DNA of 20,463 nucleotides from Priapulus caudatus (GCF_000485595.1 NW_014577698.1:116657-137119), one strand, 5' to 3'. Positions 1 to 8,123 are shown, counted from the first letter of the stretch. Made by a program: numbers and translations. Notes: a model not told the origin generated them from the sequence alone.

Positions 1-42
1 AGCACATTTCGCTGTTTAGTAGCACATTTCGCTGTTTAGTAG
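1..42. repeat. 20-bp direct tandem duplication
   Basis: The 20-base unit AGCACATTTCGCTGTTTAGT occurs twice in a row from base 1, with the start of a possible third unit (AG). The array may continue beyond the left edge of the window. Confidence 0.9.
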
Positions 43-204
43 GTCCCTTTAAATAACTGTTTACGTTCAACTTGTTTTCGGTCGTTTCCGTATTCAATAT
101 TTATTTTTATCTATTCATTAGTGTTTATTCATACAGAATAAATGCTGTTTTATTAATACATGTAAAAAGCTGAGGTTCTAAGCTTTTTATCGTCAGTAAG
201 ATTG

Positions 205-308
205 TGTGCGTGTCAAAAAGTGTTAGTGTTAGTGTAAATAAGGGGAATAAGCTATGGAANTGTGCGTGTCAAAAAGTGTTACTGTTAGTGTAAATAAGGG
301 GAATAAGT
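205..308. repeat. 56-bp tandem duplication spanning an ambiguous base
   Basis: The block beginning TGTGCGTGTCAAAAAGTGTT at 205 recurs at 261 with almost no change over about 48 bases. The single ambiguous base of the window (N) is at 260, just before the second copy. Either this is a real short tandem duplication or it is an assembly join that duplicated the edge sequence. No gene is visible in 43-426 apart from this. Confidence 0.85.
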
Positions 309-426
309 TACGTCAACACTGGCAACAATATGGCAGCCCCGTAGGTACAGCCGTATTTCACAATCACAGTACTGAAACCATCCAAACGAATCAAGCCCAT
401 GCATAAAAAATGTAGACAAAACGCCG

Positions 427-502
427 CAGGAGTAAGATAATATAGGATCTATATCCTATATTATATCCTATTATATCTATATCCTATATTAACTTACTCC
501 TG
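427..502. repeat. Small foldback with CAGGAGTAAG ends
   Basis: The left arm (427-448, CAGGAGTAAG..AATATAGGAT) and right arm (481-502) are near-perfect reverse complements with one two-base mismatch. The AT-rich centre is itself palindromic (repeats of ATATCCTATATTA). The end sequence CAGGAGT is also seen in the perfect hairpin at 11462-11500, so the two may belong to one family of very short inverted-repeat elements. No coding potential. Confidence 0.8.
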
Positions 503-509
503 ATAGTAG

Positions 510-1091
510 CCACAAGTTCCCATCTCGCTTAACACTACGTGGCGAGAGGACGTAGCGTGGCGAGGTCCTCCGCCGTGTAACCAGTCGGAGAGCCTGGTCG
601 GTTTATCCTGATAGTAGTATATTTATAAGTTATATTATAACATTAACAACTAGGAACTGCTAGTGCTAGCTCTAGACTTTAACCCGACCAGGCTGTGTGA
701 CCATAGTCCGAGCCGACATAGCTCCAAGAAACGGTATTGCTAGGGTTACAATATAGACAATCCGTCGCACAGCCTGGTCGGGCTAGAGCCGACACAGACC
801 CCAGTAATGGCAAAAACCCAGTAACCCGCACCCTCACATTACCAAAGCGGAGTTATAACGTCTGCATTTGCGGACTAGTGTGACCATAGATATAGAAAAA
901 GACCGATCTTCTTCTATATCTATGGTGTGACTGACGTCAATATACTATATAGGACACATTCTAACACAATATACACAATTCTAACCCTAGCAATACCGTT
1001 TCTTGGAGCTAGCTCGAGACTATAGCCACAAGTTAACACTACGTTCGCTTAGTCCTACGACGTGTAACAGTCGGAGAGCTTGGTCGGTTTA
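510..1091. repeat. Composite cluster of nested direct and inverted repeats
   Basis: Several repeat pairs interlock here. A 29-bp segment at 720-748 (GCTCCAAGAAACGGTATTGC and following) is perfectly inverted at 982-1010. CCCGACCAGGCTGTG at 683-697 is inverted at 768-782. A perfect 14-bp-arm hairpin lies at 884-897/912-925 (CCATAGATATAGAA). The block at 510-604 (CCACAAGTT...GTCGGAGAGCCTGGTCGG) recurs in shortened form at 1025-1090 in the same orientation. This looks like several small transposons inserted into one another. No protein-coding signal was found. Confidence 0.75.
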
Positions 1092-1094
1092 CTA

Positions 1095-1149
1095 GCTCTA
1101 GTACTATAGCCCACTTACATTAACTGTACGCGGGCTATAGTACTAGAGC
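1095..1149. mobile_element. Short TA-flanked palindromic element (family A, internally deleted)
   Basis: Perfect 19-bp arms (1094-1112 and 1132-1150, core GCTCTAGTACTATAGCCC) enclose a short loop containing TAACTGTACGCG. Both edges are flanked by TA (1093-1094 and 1150-1151), as expected of the TA target duplication of Tc1/mariner-type elements. The ends and the CTGTACGCGGGC part match the termini of the much longer hairpin at 6931-7329, so this is probably a deletion derivative of the same family. The superfamily assignment is an inference, as no transposase is present. Confidence 0.7.
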
Positions 1150-1175
1150 TAAAGAACGGCGCAAATCCACTTTAA

Positions 1176-1419
1176 GCCCGGCGCACACGTGAGTTATTTT
1201 ACTCAAGTAAAATGACGCATGAGTAATTTTACTCACATGTGCGGCGGATTTTCGTTGAGTAATTTGACGCATGAGTCATTTTACTCACGTGTGCGGCGGA
1301 TTTTCGTTGAGTAATTTGACGCATGCGTCATTTTACTCACGTTTGCGGCGGTTTTTCGTCGAATAATTTGACTCATGCGTCATTTTACTTGAGTAAAATA
1401 ACTCACGTGTGCGCCGGGC
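1176..1419. mobile_element. MITE-like element: 49-bp perfect terminal inverted repeats around a 52-bp tandem unit
   Basis: Bases 1176-1224 and 1371-1419 are perfect reverse complements, starting GCCCGGCGCACACGTGAGTT. The interior consists of three copies of a 52-bp unit (phase marked by GCGGCGG at 1241, 1293 and 1345) containing GCGGCGGATTTTCGTTGAGT and TGACGCATGAGTCATTTTAC. The repeated unit carries CACGTG and ATGAGTCAT words, which match E-box and AP-1-type consensus sites. Flanking bases are AT-rich (TTTAA / ATAA) but I could not settle a target duplication. No coding capacity. Confidence 0.8.
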
Positions 1420-1427
1420 ATAAGGCA

Positions 1428-1694
1428 CCTTAGGTATCACGAAGTGATACACAGATTTCTGTGTATCATCAACTGATGCACAGACTTTCCGTATATCAAG
1501 GAATGATGCAAAAACCCTAACCCTAACCCTAACACACTTCGTGATACCTAAGGTTATACTCTTAGGTATCACGAAGTGTGTTAGGGTTAGGGTAGGGCTT
1601 AGGGTTAGGGTTAGGGTTAGGGTATACGTTATGGGTTAGGGTTAGGGTTTTTGCATCATTCCTTGATATACGGAAAGTCTGTGCATCAGTTGAT
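1428..1694. mobile_element. Nested foldback element carrying telomere-like repeats
   Basis: The outer arms 1468-1532 and about 1635-1694 are reverse complements and include GAATGATGCAAAAACCC next to the telomere-like sequence. The telomere-like tracts are (CCCTAA)n at 1515-1533 and (TTAGGG)n at about 1580-1622 and 1634-1649. A perfect inner hairpin, CTTAGGTATCACGAAGTG and its complement, lies at 1530-1552/1561-1583, and a third copy of that word is at 1430. Another palindrome, GATACACAGA/TCTGTGTATC, lies at 1446-1467. The two telomeric tracts point toward each other on opposite strands, so the segment can fold into a long cruciform. Confidence 0.8.
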
Positions 1695-1856
1695 TCGGTC
1701 AATTACTGAATTAGTAAAAAAGTTGATCAACTCATCAACTTTTCAACAGAAAGTTTATAGTGTAAACTCAGTTTATCAGATTCTTAAGGTATTGATGAAT
1801 CAATAAGCAAAGTCGCTGAGATTCCTCCAATAATTTTAACATACTTTTTATTGCAG
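1695..1856 (+). promoter_or_regulatory. End of 5' UTR intron of zinc-finger gene 1, with splice acceptor
   Basis: A pyrimidine-rich tract ends in TTATTGCAG at 1848-1856, a good 3' splice site. TTTTAAC at 1834-1840 is a plausible branch-point sequence 17 bases upstream. The same arrangement (TTAAC, then a T-rich tract, then AG|GA) precedes the coding exons of the other two paralogs. The upstream 5' UTR exon is not identified; it would lie in or beyond the repeat-filled first 1.7 kb. Confidence 0.65.
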
Positions 1857-1909
1857 GATCTTATCCCAAAACAACTGGCAAACTGGGTATTGTCTCTATC
1901 CGTGATACC

Positions 1910-3109
1910 ATGGCTCCATCTAGTGACGTGGTGATATACTATAGGTGCACAACATGCTGTGAGTGCTTTTTCAATCTATCTGAATTTCTCAGTCATGCCG
2001 AGAGAGTTCACTGTAAAGTACTAGTGTGTCAAGGTCATGACCCGGAAGAGAACACTGAAAATGAGATTGTTGGCAACATAGGTACAAACTTCCAGGCACT
2101 ACCTAAACCAGAAGACCATGTTGTGGAAAGACTGAACATTGCCTATGAAGCGGCAGCGTTGTTAGATCCGCCTATAGTTGAGAACACGTGTTCTACTGAA
2201 GAAGGAGAAGTTCCACCTGTCACTGTGAAACTTGAAGTGATTGATGATCACTCTGATAGTGAGAGTGCAGCAGGTCAAACTACAGGTGCGAACAATGATG
2301 CGACCTTGACTGCATGCTATGAGGAAAGTGAATATCAAATGCAGGCGCATAACACTGAGAACATGATCAATCCTATGGTGGATGGGAAATATTATAACCC
2401 GTTATCAACGTACATGACAACAGAGGATGTGCTAAGTTTAGTTGACGGAAAAATGCCATATGACTGTAGAACAACTTCTGGAGGCAATGATCTCTCACGA
2501 CAGACTGATCATCACCCTTCAAGTTCGAGAGCTAGTCATAAAAACTACAGACAAATATATCCTAAACTTTTGCATCCGACTGCCAGTCTGAACGCCGCCA
2601 GTGCTCATGGTGGATTACTTATGACAACTGAATCTCAAAGCAGTGCTACAGATCAGTCGATGTCTATTACTAGCAACAGGCTTGCTCAATCTTCCACTTC
2701 TATTTGTGTGTTCGAGCAGCCACAGCAAGAATATGCGCAGCATACGGGTGGTTGTAATCCGGTGGTAAAGAGTGCCGCATTTACCTGTCCAATATGCCAG
2801 AAAGTTGTAAAAGGTCAAAAGCTGCTCTTAAGGCATTTAAGAATGCATACTGAAGATAGGCCATATAAGTGCACATTGTGCGCGTCAGCGTTCAAGCACA
2901 GCTCCAGTCTCGCCGTCCATCGGAGAGTTCACACGGGAGAGAAACCATTTAAGTGTGCAGTGTGCTCCTCTGCATTCACAAAATGCTCAAATTTATTATT
3001 TCACCGTAAAATTCACACGGGAGAGAAACCTTATGTTTGTACATGTGGGTCTGCTTTCAATCATCCTAGTAACTTGAAAAGACACAAAGCAACTGCATGT
3101 AAAATTTAG
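1910..3109 (+). CDS. C2H2 zinc-finger protein, paralog 1 (tandem family)
   Basis: Complete 399-residue protein in one exon. ATG 1910 is the first ATG after the acceptor at 1856 and has an ideal context (ACCATGG). Order of parts: an atypical N-terminal C2H2 finger (C13, C16, H29, H34) with extra cysteines C17, C19, C35 and C40; the invariant AERVHCKVLVCQGHDP (30-45); an acidic motif with a SUMO consensus VKLE (106-109) followed by IDDHSDSES; an EDVL...MPYDC motif (172-186); a Ser/His-rich linker; then four C-terminal fingers. Fingers 1-3 are canonical (C293/C296/H309/H313, C321/C324/H337/H341, C349/C352/H365/H369). The first linker is TEDRP, the others TGEKP. Finger 4 is abnormal: C377 and C379 are one residue apart and the last ligand is C397, not His. 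C2H2 arrays of this kind usually bind DNA in the nucleus. The target is unknown, and I know no named orthologue of the N-terminal module. Confidence 0.93.
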   Translation: MAPSSDVVIYYRCTTCCECFFNLSEFLSHAERVHCKVLVCQGHDPEENTENEIVGNIGTNFQALPKPEDHVVERLNIAYEAAALLDPPIVENTCSTEEGEVPPVTVKLEVIDDHSDSESAAGQTTGANNDATLTACYEESEYQMQAHNTENMINPMVDGKYYNPLSTYMTTEDVLSLVDGKMPYDCRTTSGGNDLSRQTDHHPSSSRASHKNYRQIYPKLLHPTASLNAASAHGGLLMTTESQSSATDQSMSITSNRLAQSSTSICVFEQPQQEYAQHTGGCNPVVKSAAFTCPICQKVVKGQKLLLRHLRMHTEDRPYKCTLCASAFKHSSSLAVHRRVHTGEKPFKCAVCSSAFTKCSNLLFHRKIHTGEKPYVCTCGSAFNHPSNLKRHKATACKI

Positions 3110-4240
3110 GCAGGATCTATCAGATAGAGTGCATTCTTTAATCTGCCTGATTGTGTGACCATGTTATTAATCTTTGCCTTTCATCTGAGAACAGCTCAGC
3201 TATGGTGTCTAGAGCATGTCATGTTATTATTTCATTCTAGTCATAATTAGCTGTGAATCAACTATTTGTTTTGGAGTCAAGAGTCAGAGAGCGTGTAGAT
3301 CAAAATCACCTTGTTGTATTGACTTTACATGGAGAGGATGGAAGCTGAGTGAACACAAACCTGGCATCTCACATTGTCTTCAAAGCACAACTTTGCCATT
3401 TTTAATAGCATTTTAATCCAGAGCTAGATGTAGCATTAGGAGTGCATGAGTAAATCTATGCATCTCTATTCATATCTCTATCATATCTGTATTCGTATAC
3501 TCTTGGCAGTATGTGTATAGACAGACGCAGATGCATGAAGAATGTAGTTTAAAAAAACACATAGCTTATAGCATATGCTATAATTACAATGTAAATTATT
3601 ATATCCTTTGCTGTTAGTTGTCTACATTACTACATTTTCTGAAGTGATGGAAAATATGCTGGAATAGCCTACGCAATGTTAGTGTATTGTCGTTCATGTT
3701 AGGCTATAGAAATGAACCTGTGACTTTAATGATAAACCCTATTCTACACAATAACAACTATTGAAAAACAACTATTGAACTATTGAACGGGCAAACTGTT
3801 GACTCTCAGTCTGGATTGTTCTGCAGTTGTTTTGCTGTTGCCAGGCCATAGGGCATGGGGTATAGGGTCTGTTGTCATGGAATCTTAGACATATGTCCAA
3901 TGCTTCTGACAACTGGCCCCTGGCATACCACAGGCTACAGTACATGTTTGAGAATGTTGTCAGTTATTGTTTTAATTGTATATAAAAATACGAATAAATA
4001 TAGTGGGTGTTGTTCATCTTTATGATTAGTATAATGTGGTGTAGTATTGAAATAACTTTTTAACAATGAATCTGGTTGATACTGACATGAAGCTGGGCAG
4101 TAGATTAAAACGTACATTGTAAATCTACAACGTTGACGATGCAATCGACAAGCCTTCATACAATTAAGAGCCACAATATATAATTCATTGCGATTTAATA
4201 CATGTATGAAACAATGAAAAATTCGATATATTTGTTATGC
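3110..4240 (+). other. 3' UTR and downstream flank of zinc-finger gene 1
   Basis: No convincing gene. Short open frames here lack any domain. The stretch 3749-3788 repeats AACTATTGAA several times. The only well-placed poly(A) hexamer I see is AATAAA at 3993-3998, followed by GT-rich sequence, which would give gene 1 a 3' UTR of about 0.9 kb. Confidence 0.45.
3993..3998 (+). promoter_or_regulatory. Candidate poly(A) signal of zinc-finger gene 1
   Basis: AATAAA followed within 10 bases by GT-rich TAGTGGGTGTTGTTC. It lies 884 bp after the stop codon, so it is plausible but not certain. Confidence 0.4.
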
Positions 4241-4391
4241 ACAATACAGGGTTTCCTTGAATCCTTGAACTGAGCTCCACAGAGCTGTAGTGTTCTCTTG
4301 GTATGGTAGTCGCTTAGTACGTTAATGTCACACTATGTAAGTGTCTCACGGTATTACGGGTATTACTGGGTAATAGGTGGCGCTGACGTTA

Positions 4392-4725
4392 TTAGAGGCG
4401 ACATGTCTGTGCTATGTAATCACCCAGAAGCTCACATATTTTGACGCGTATGTCTTTGTACTGATCGTCTTCCAACACACCCAACAACATGGCCACTGAG
4501 ATGGACCACTCTCTGCACAGGTTGATCGAAGACCCTGTGCTGTAGCACAGTCGTTCTCTCTGTTCTGTAAAACGGGCACAATCCAAGAGAAAGTGTTCTA
4601 CTGTCTCGGGCTCACTACACTCTTCAGTTGGGGCTATCATCTTGTCCAATTATGTGGAGATATTTATTTAGGCCCACCTATCCCATTCTTAGTTGGGCTA
4701 TTTTGGAGTAGAGGCGATGGTTCGG
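4392..4725 (-). pseudogene. Degraded C-terminal fragment of a non-LTR (LINE) retrotransposon ORF2
   Basis: The minus strand encodes the Cys/His knuckle that ends many non-LTR retrotransposon polyproteins after the RT/RNase H region: EECSEPETVEHFLLDCARF, then a tail ending in a natural stop at 4392. The preceding part (about 4640-4722) is in a different frame, with recognisable LYSKIAQLRMG and LNKYLHIIGQ segments and one in-frame stop between them. The fragment therefore carries at least one frameshift and one nonsense change, and everything upstream (reverse transcriptase, endonuclease) is missing. It is a dead 5'-truncated copy. I did not assign a clade; Jockey/CR1/R1-like elements all carry similar tails. 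Confidence 0.72.
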
Positions 4726-5259
4726 TACGTCGATCAGCGCATGCGTACTGACCGAAGGTTTCAAGCCATGAAGGCGTCTTCTTATACATAAGATACTTAT
4801 ACATAAGAGGCACAGTGGCGCACCGCCATTGTCAAATTTAACATCACCGTTGTGAAAAGTTTCCTGTATTTAGTACTATTTACCCGCCGTTGTCAAAATA
4901 GTATCAACCCAACAATAAATAGATCACAATGTGCTTCTGGCATATTTAGATAAGATTATATTATATCTAAATTTTCACTAATGCATCTACTTGTAAATAG
5001 TGTATAAGAAATGTAGAAATAATAAAAAAGTAAAGCAATTGTAAAAAACCAATGTGTATATTTCGATAGTGCTGATCGTAGCAAGGACCACAATGTAAAT
5101 AAGTGTACAAGTCATACTTTTAATGTATATATCCTTAGTAGGTATTTAATTTCATGAATTTTAAGTTTATTGTAACAGTATGTATATATGCCTATGGGTA
5201 ATTACCTAAATAAATGAATAAAAAAATACTATTTAGCTTATTATATTTCTCGACAGGTG
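4726..5259. other. AT-rich intergenic stretch with a small tandem repeat
   Basis: CTTATACATAAGA occurs twice with a 15-base period at 4781-4808. A short imperfect hairpin (ATTTAGATA/TATCTAAAT) lies at 4944-4972. Otherwise it is AT-rich sequence with no coding signal. Confidence 0.6.
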
Positions 5260-5450
5260 GCGCACAACGTCAAACTAGCTGGCGAAGAAAATATCTGATC
5301 TGAACAAACAAACAAGGCACCCTAAACATCAATTTGATCAAACCCAACGCGGAAAGAAGTTCCACACTGTTCCTTTGCGTCCTAATTGTCTCACAGTTAC
5401 ATCAAACAAATGTACCGCTGGTACAGAGTTCAGATGTTTTCCAGGTGAGT
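5260..5450 (+). promoter_or_regulatory. Candidate 5' UTR exon ending in a consensus splice donor
   Basis: CAG|GTGAGT at 5442-5450 is a near-ideal 5' splice site on the plus strand, preceded by about 180 bases of moderately GC-balanced sequence with no long open frame. It could be the non-coding first exon of zinc-finger gene 2, whose coding exon has an acceptor at 8504. The intron would then be about 3 kb and filled with transposon-like elements. This is inferred from splice-site quality and position only. Confidence 0.3.
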
Positions 5451-5559
5451 CTCTAAATAGTTGGATATTTGATCATTAGAGTAAACAATGATTCACAATG
5501 ATCAGCCTACACTGGCTACAGCTCAATGCAGTATCATTGCCATTGGCTGTGGATGTAGT

Positions 5560-6759
5560 CACAGGCACTTGAAGCGTTTCAATAAAATATATACGCAGGT
5601 GTCGTGTGCTGTGCACGGCGACAGTTAAATATATAGCAGGTAAGAAAGCATGCGCCAGAAATTCGCTCGACGCTTGCTGCATTTCACATGATTACAACAC
5701 AAATACTCAACCTTCCGACTCCATCTTTGCTGCTAATTGAAGAACAGTGTTCACTTGTTGTAGACATATTATGTCTCAGTTCGAAACAGAACTGTGTCAC
5801 GCAAAATCACGAATGAAATCATGAAATTCTCGCGATCGCTAGCACTGCGCACGTGATGTTAATGAATTTCGGAATCTGGAGACCCCTACCGGCCGTATTC
5901 GTGACGTCATTTTTGCGCCGTCTATAGAGTACCGAAGTGTGACGTCACGGTGGCATGACAACGAACCCACTGGTTCTAAACAACCCACTGGCTCCATAGC
6001 ATTAACTGCGTGAAAATGTTGTGCGTACGTAAAACACGAGTGTGTGCGCTGCAGACAGCGGTAAAGCATCGGTAGCAAGTCGATCTTACAATATTTAATT
6101 AATAAATTTTTTTTATATTTTTGTATATTTTATTTTTTAATTATTATTATTATTTTTATTTTTTTCGTTGCTTTTCACTTTCATCCTTTGGAAATCTATA
6201 AAAACTGCAATAATGACTCTCAGAATGATGGTTACAATCGGGTATAAAACACGACACGCAGTTAATGTTACCAGAGCATATGATTGTTTAGAACCAGTGG
6301 GTTCATTGTCATGCCACCGTGACGTCATCACTTCGGAGCTCTATGTTATCTATAGCAACGCCCCACTGGCGGCTTTGACGGGGCTCACATGGGAGGCGGA
6401 AATCAGCATTGTTGTTTCCCAAAATGCAGTGCGCCGCCTTTAGCCATGTACTTAAGTTCATTAACATAACGTGCGCAGTGCTAGCGATCGCGAGAATTTC
6501 ATGATTTCATTCGTGATTTTGCGTGACACAGCTCTGTTTCGAACTGAGACATAATATTTCTACAACAAGTGAACACTGTTCTTCAATTAGCAGCAAAGAT
6601 GGAGTCGGAAGGTTATTTGTGTTGTAATCATGTGAATTGCAGCAAGCGTCGAGCGAATTTCTGGCGCACGCTTTCTTACCTGCTATATATTTAACTGTCG
6701 CCGTGCACAGCACACGACCCCTGCGTATATATTCTATTGAAACACTTCAAGTACCTGTG
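5560..6759. mobile_element. 1.2-kb non-autonomous foldback transposon with 8-bp target duplication (hAT-like)
   Basis: The ends are inverted: CACAGGCACTTGAAG at 5560 and the complement of CACAGGTACTTGAAG ending at 6759. A perfect 8-bp direct repeat GATGTAGT flanks both sides (5552-5559 and 6760-6767). The outer arms, 5560-5868 and about 6453-6759, are about 300 bp each and highly similar. A second inner arm pair, 5921-6013 and 6255-6356 (with AACCCACTGGTTCT and its complement), brackets an AT-rich centre. TGACGTCA words occur in the inner arms and just outside the left one. No transposase is present. An 8-bp duplication fits hAT-type transposition, but other superfamilies also make 8 bp and the tip CACAGG is not a classic hAT end. 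Confidence 0.88.
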
Positions 6760-6767
6760 GATGTAGT

Positions 6768-6928
6768 GAAGGGTTCATGGATATAAGCGCTGACCACAAT
6801 TCATTTTCGAAATGTGCGACATGTGCAAATGTGGACAGCTCTTATATCATTGGGTCGTAGTGAAGTACTAGTACTAGTAGGCCTTTGATCCGCCAGCCAC
6901 CTGCTGCCAGTACTTCTGCTTCTACGCC
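6768..6928. other. Spacer between two foldback elements
   Basis: About 160 bp of unremarkable sequence containing the small repeat AGTACTAGTACTAGTAGG. Nothing coding is seen. Confidence 0.5.
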
Positions 6929-6930
6929 TA

Positions 6931-7329
6931 GCTCTAGGACTATAGCCCGCGTACAGTTGCTGCAGGGCTATAGAACATTCTATGCCAGTTTTCCTAACTG
7001 CACCTGCTCCCCACTGCTTCCACGAAAAATGGCTTACAAAACTCAAAATGATCGGCGTTTTAACACTTATTTATCTACATGGACATCTCACCTATCTCTT
7101 TGAACACTTTCCACAACTTTACACCATGTATTTATGCATTTATGCCTCAAAGTGTTCAAAAAGATAGGTGAGATGTCCATGTAGATAAATAAGTGTTAAA
7201 AAGCTTCATCATTTTGCGTTTTGTGAGCCATTTGTCATGGAAGCAGTGGGGAGCAGGTGCAGTTAGGAAAACTGGCATAGAATGTTCTATAGCCCTGCGG
7301 CAACTGTACGCGGGCCATAGTCCTAGAGC
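6931..7329. mobile_element. 399-bp long-hairpin element with TA flanks (family A, full copy)
   Basis: The left arm 6931-7110 and right arm 7149-7329 are reverse complements over about 180 bp, with a 38-bp loop. The tips read GCTCTAGGACTATAGCCC and both edges carry TA (6929-6930, 7330-7331), consistent with a Tc1/mariner-type target duplication. The termini match the 55-bp palindrome at 1095-1149. The open frames inside come from the arms and have no similarity I recognise. If transcribed, the RNA would form a nearly perfect 180-bp duplex. The element lies between the candidate exon at 5260-5444 and coding exon of zinc-finger gene 2. Confidence 0.85.
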
Positions 7330-7396
7330 TAAGCAGTGCCTAAAATCACATATGATGGAGCAGAGGGTTGCGTAGCTATACTAGGTAGAGATTTAT

Positions 7397-8123
7397 GGTA
7401 GTGTGGTACATCCTGCACACAACCTGCATAATAAACTATGCCACCGCCGAATTTCACCCCTGGAAGCCACATTTTCTGCAGAAATGGATGGGGCTTCTAT
7501 AGTAGAATAAAATAGTCGGGTGAAAAATGTGTTAACTTCGTATTTTTAACTAATAACTTCACAACCATGCACAAAGAGATTTTTGCCATCGTTTCTTGTG
7601 GTCAACAGCATTCATCGCATCTGCTAAAACCATATCCGGCAGCATGATGATGAATAACTCTCTTTAATTTATGCATAGGTATTGTAGAACAGTAATACAA
7701 TACGTTATAAGATTGCACCATCCTTAGAGACGATTGCAAAATAGGATGTATGACTCATCATCAAATGTCCGGCCGTTTGCCCACGGTCTGCTTAAAACTA
7801 CGTCGTGAACACATTTTTAACATCACTATTTTACTCTTAACATTAAATCCCTAACACTTTTGTAGATAATTAAGTTTGCCAGTAGTCATTGTTTCTGTCA
7901 TTTCATATTGGAATTATCTACCTTACGGTTTGGTTAATTGCAAAATTGAAGCTTTTTCTACTGTGATCCGCAGTGTTGATCTGTGTATTTATGTGTTCAA
8001 CTTTGTCCCTCTCTGTCTTTGATATAATTCCTTGGACTAAGAAGACTAATCTTTATGAGGTTATGAGGTCAACAAGTGGTGTAGTTTATTAGGTAGGTTG
8101 TGTGCAGGATGTAACACACTACC
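7397..8123. mobile_element. 727-bp element with 43-bp imperfect terminal inverted repeats
   Basis: Bases 7397-7439 (GGTAGTGTGGTACATCCTGC and following) and 8081-8123 are reverse complements at about 39 of 43 positions. The interior shows no coding region, but its right part (about 7895-8075) is a copy of a repeat found again at about 16285-16452. I could not find a clear target duplication, so the true edges may lie slightly further out. Confidence 0.6.
7895..8075 (+). repeat. Dispersed repeat, copy 1
   Basis: Shares long colinear stretches with 16285-16452, for example GTGATCCGCAGTGTTGATCTG here versus GCGATCCAGAGTGTTGATCTG there, then matching CTTTGATATA/TTCCTTGG/GAAGACTAAT words and TATGAGGT. 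Same orientation. No protein is recognised in any frame, so it is more likely a SINE or a fragment of a DNA element than a gene. Confidence 0.65.

Noticed and set aside
1241-1400. CRISPR-like array
   Set aside because: The 52-bp units are contiguous, without unique spacers, in a eukaryotic context.
1510-1650. A true chromosome end
   Set aside because: The telomere-like tracts are short, in both orientations, and flanked by unique and gene sequence on both sides, so they are interstitial.
5560-5580. CACAGG tip as a RAG-type recombination signal
   Set aside because: The heptamer CACAGTG is not matched, there is no nonamer, and the target duplication is 8 bp rather than the 5 bp of RAG-type transposition.
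6168-6443. 91-codon frame inside the 1.2-kb foldback
   Set aside because: No transposase motif or other domain; partly overlaps the inner inverted arm.
6801-7375. Open frames on both strands around the hairpin, with near-identical antisense peptides
   Set aside because: They follow from the inverted arms of the 399-bp element rather than from coding constraint.
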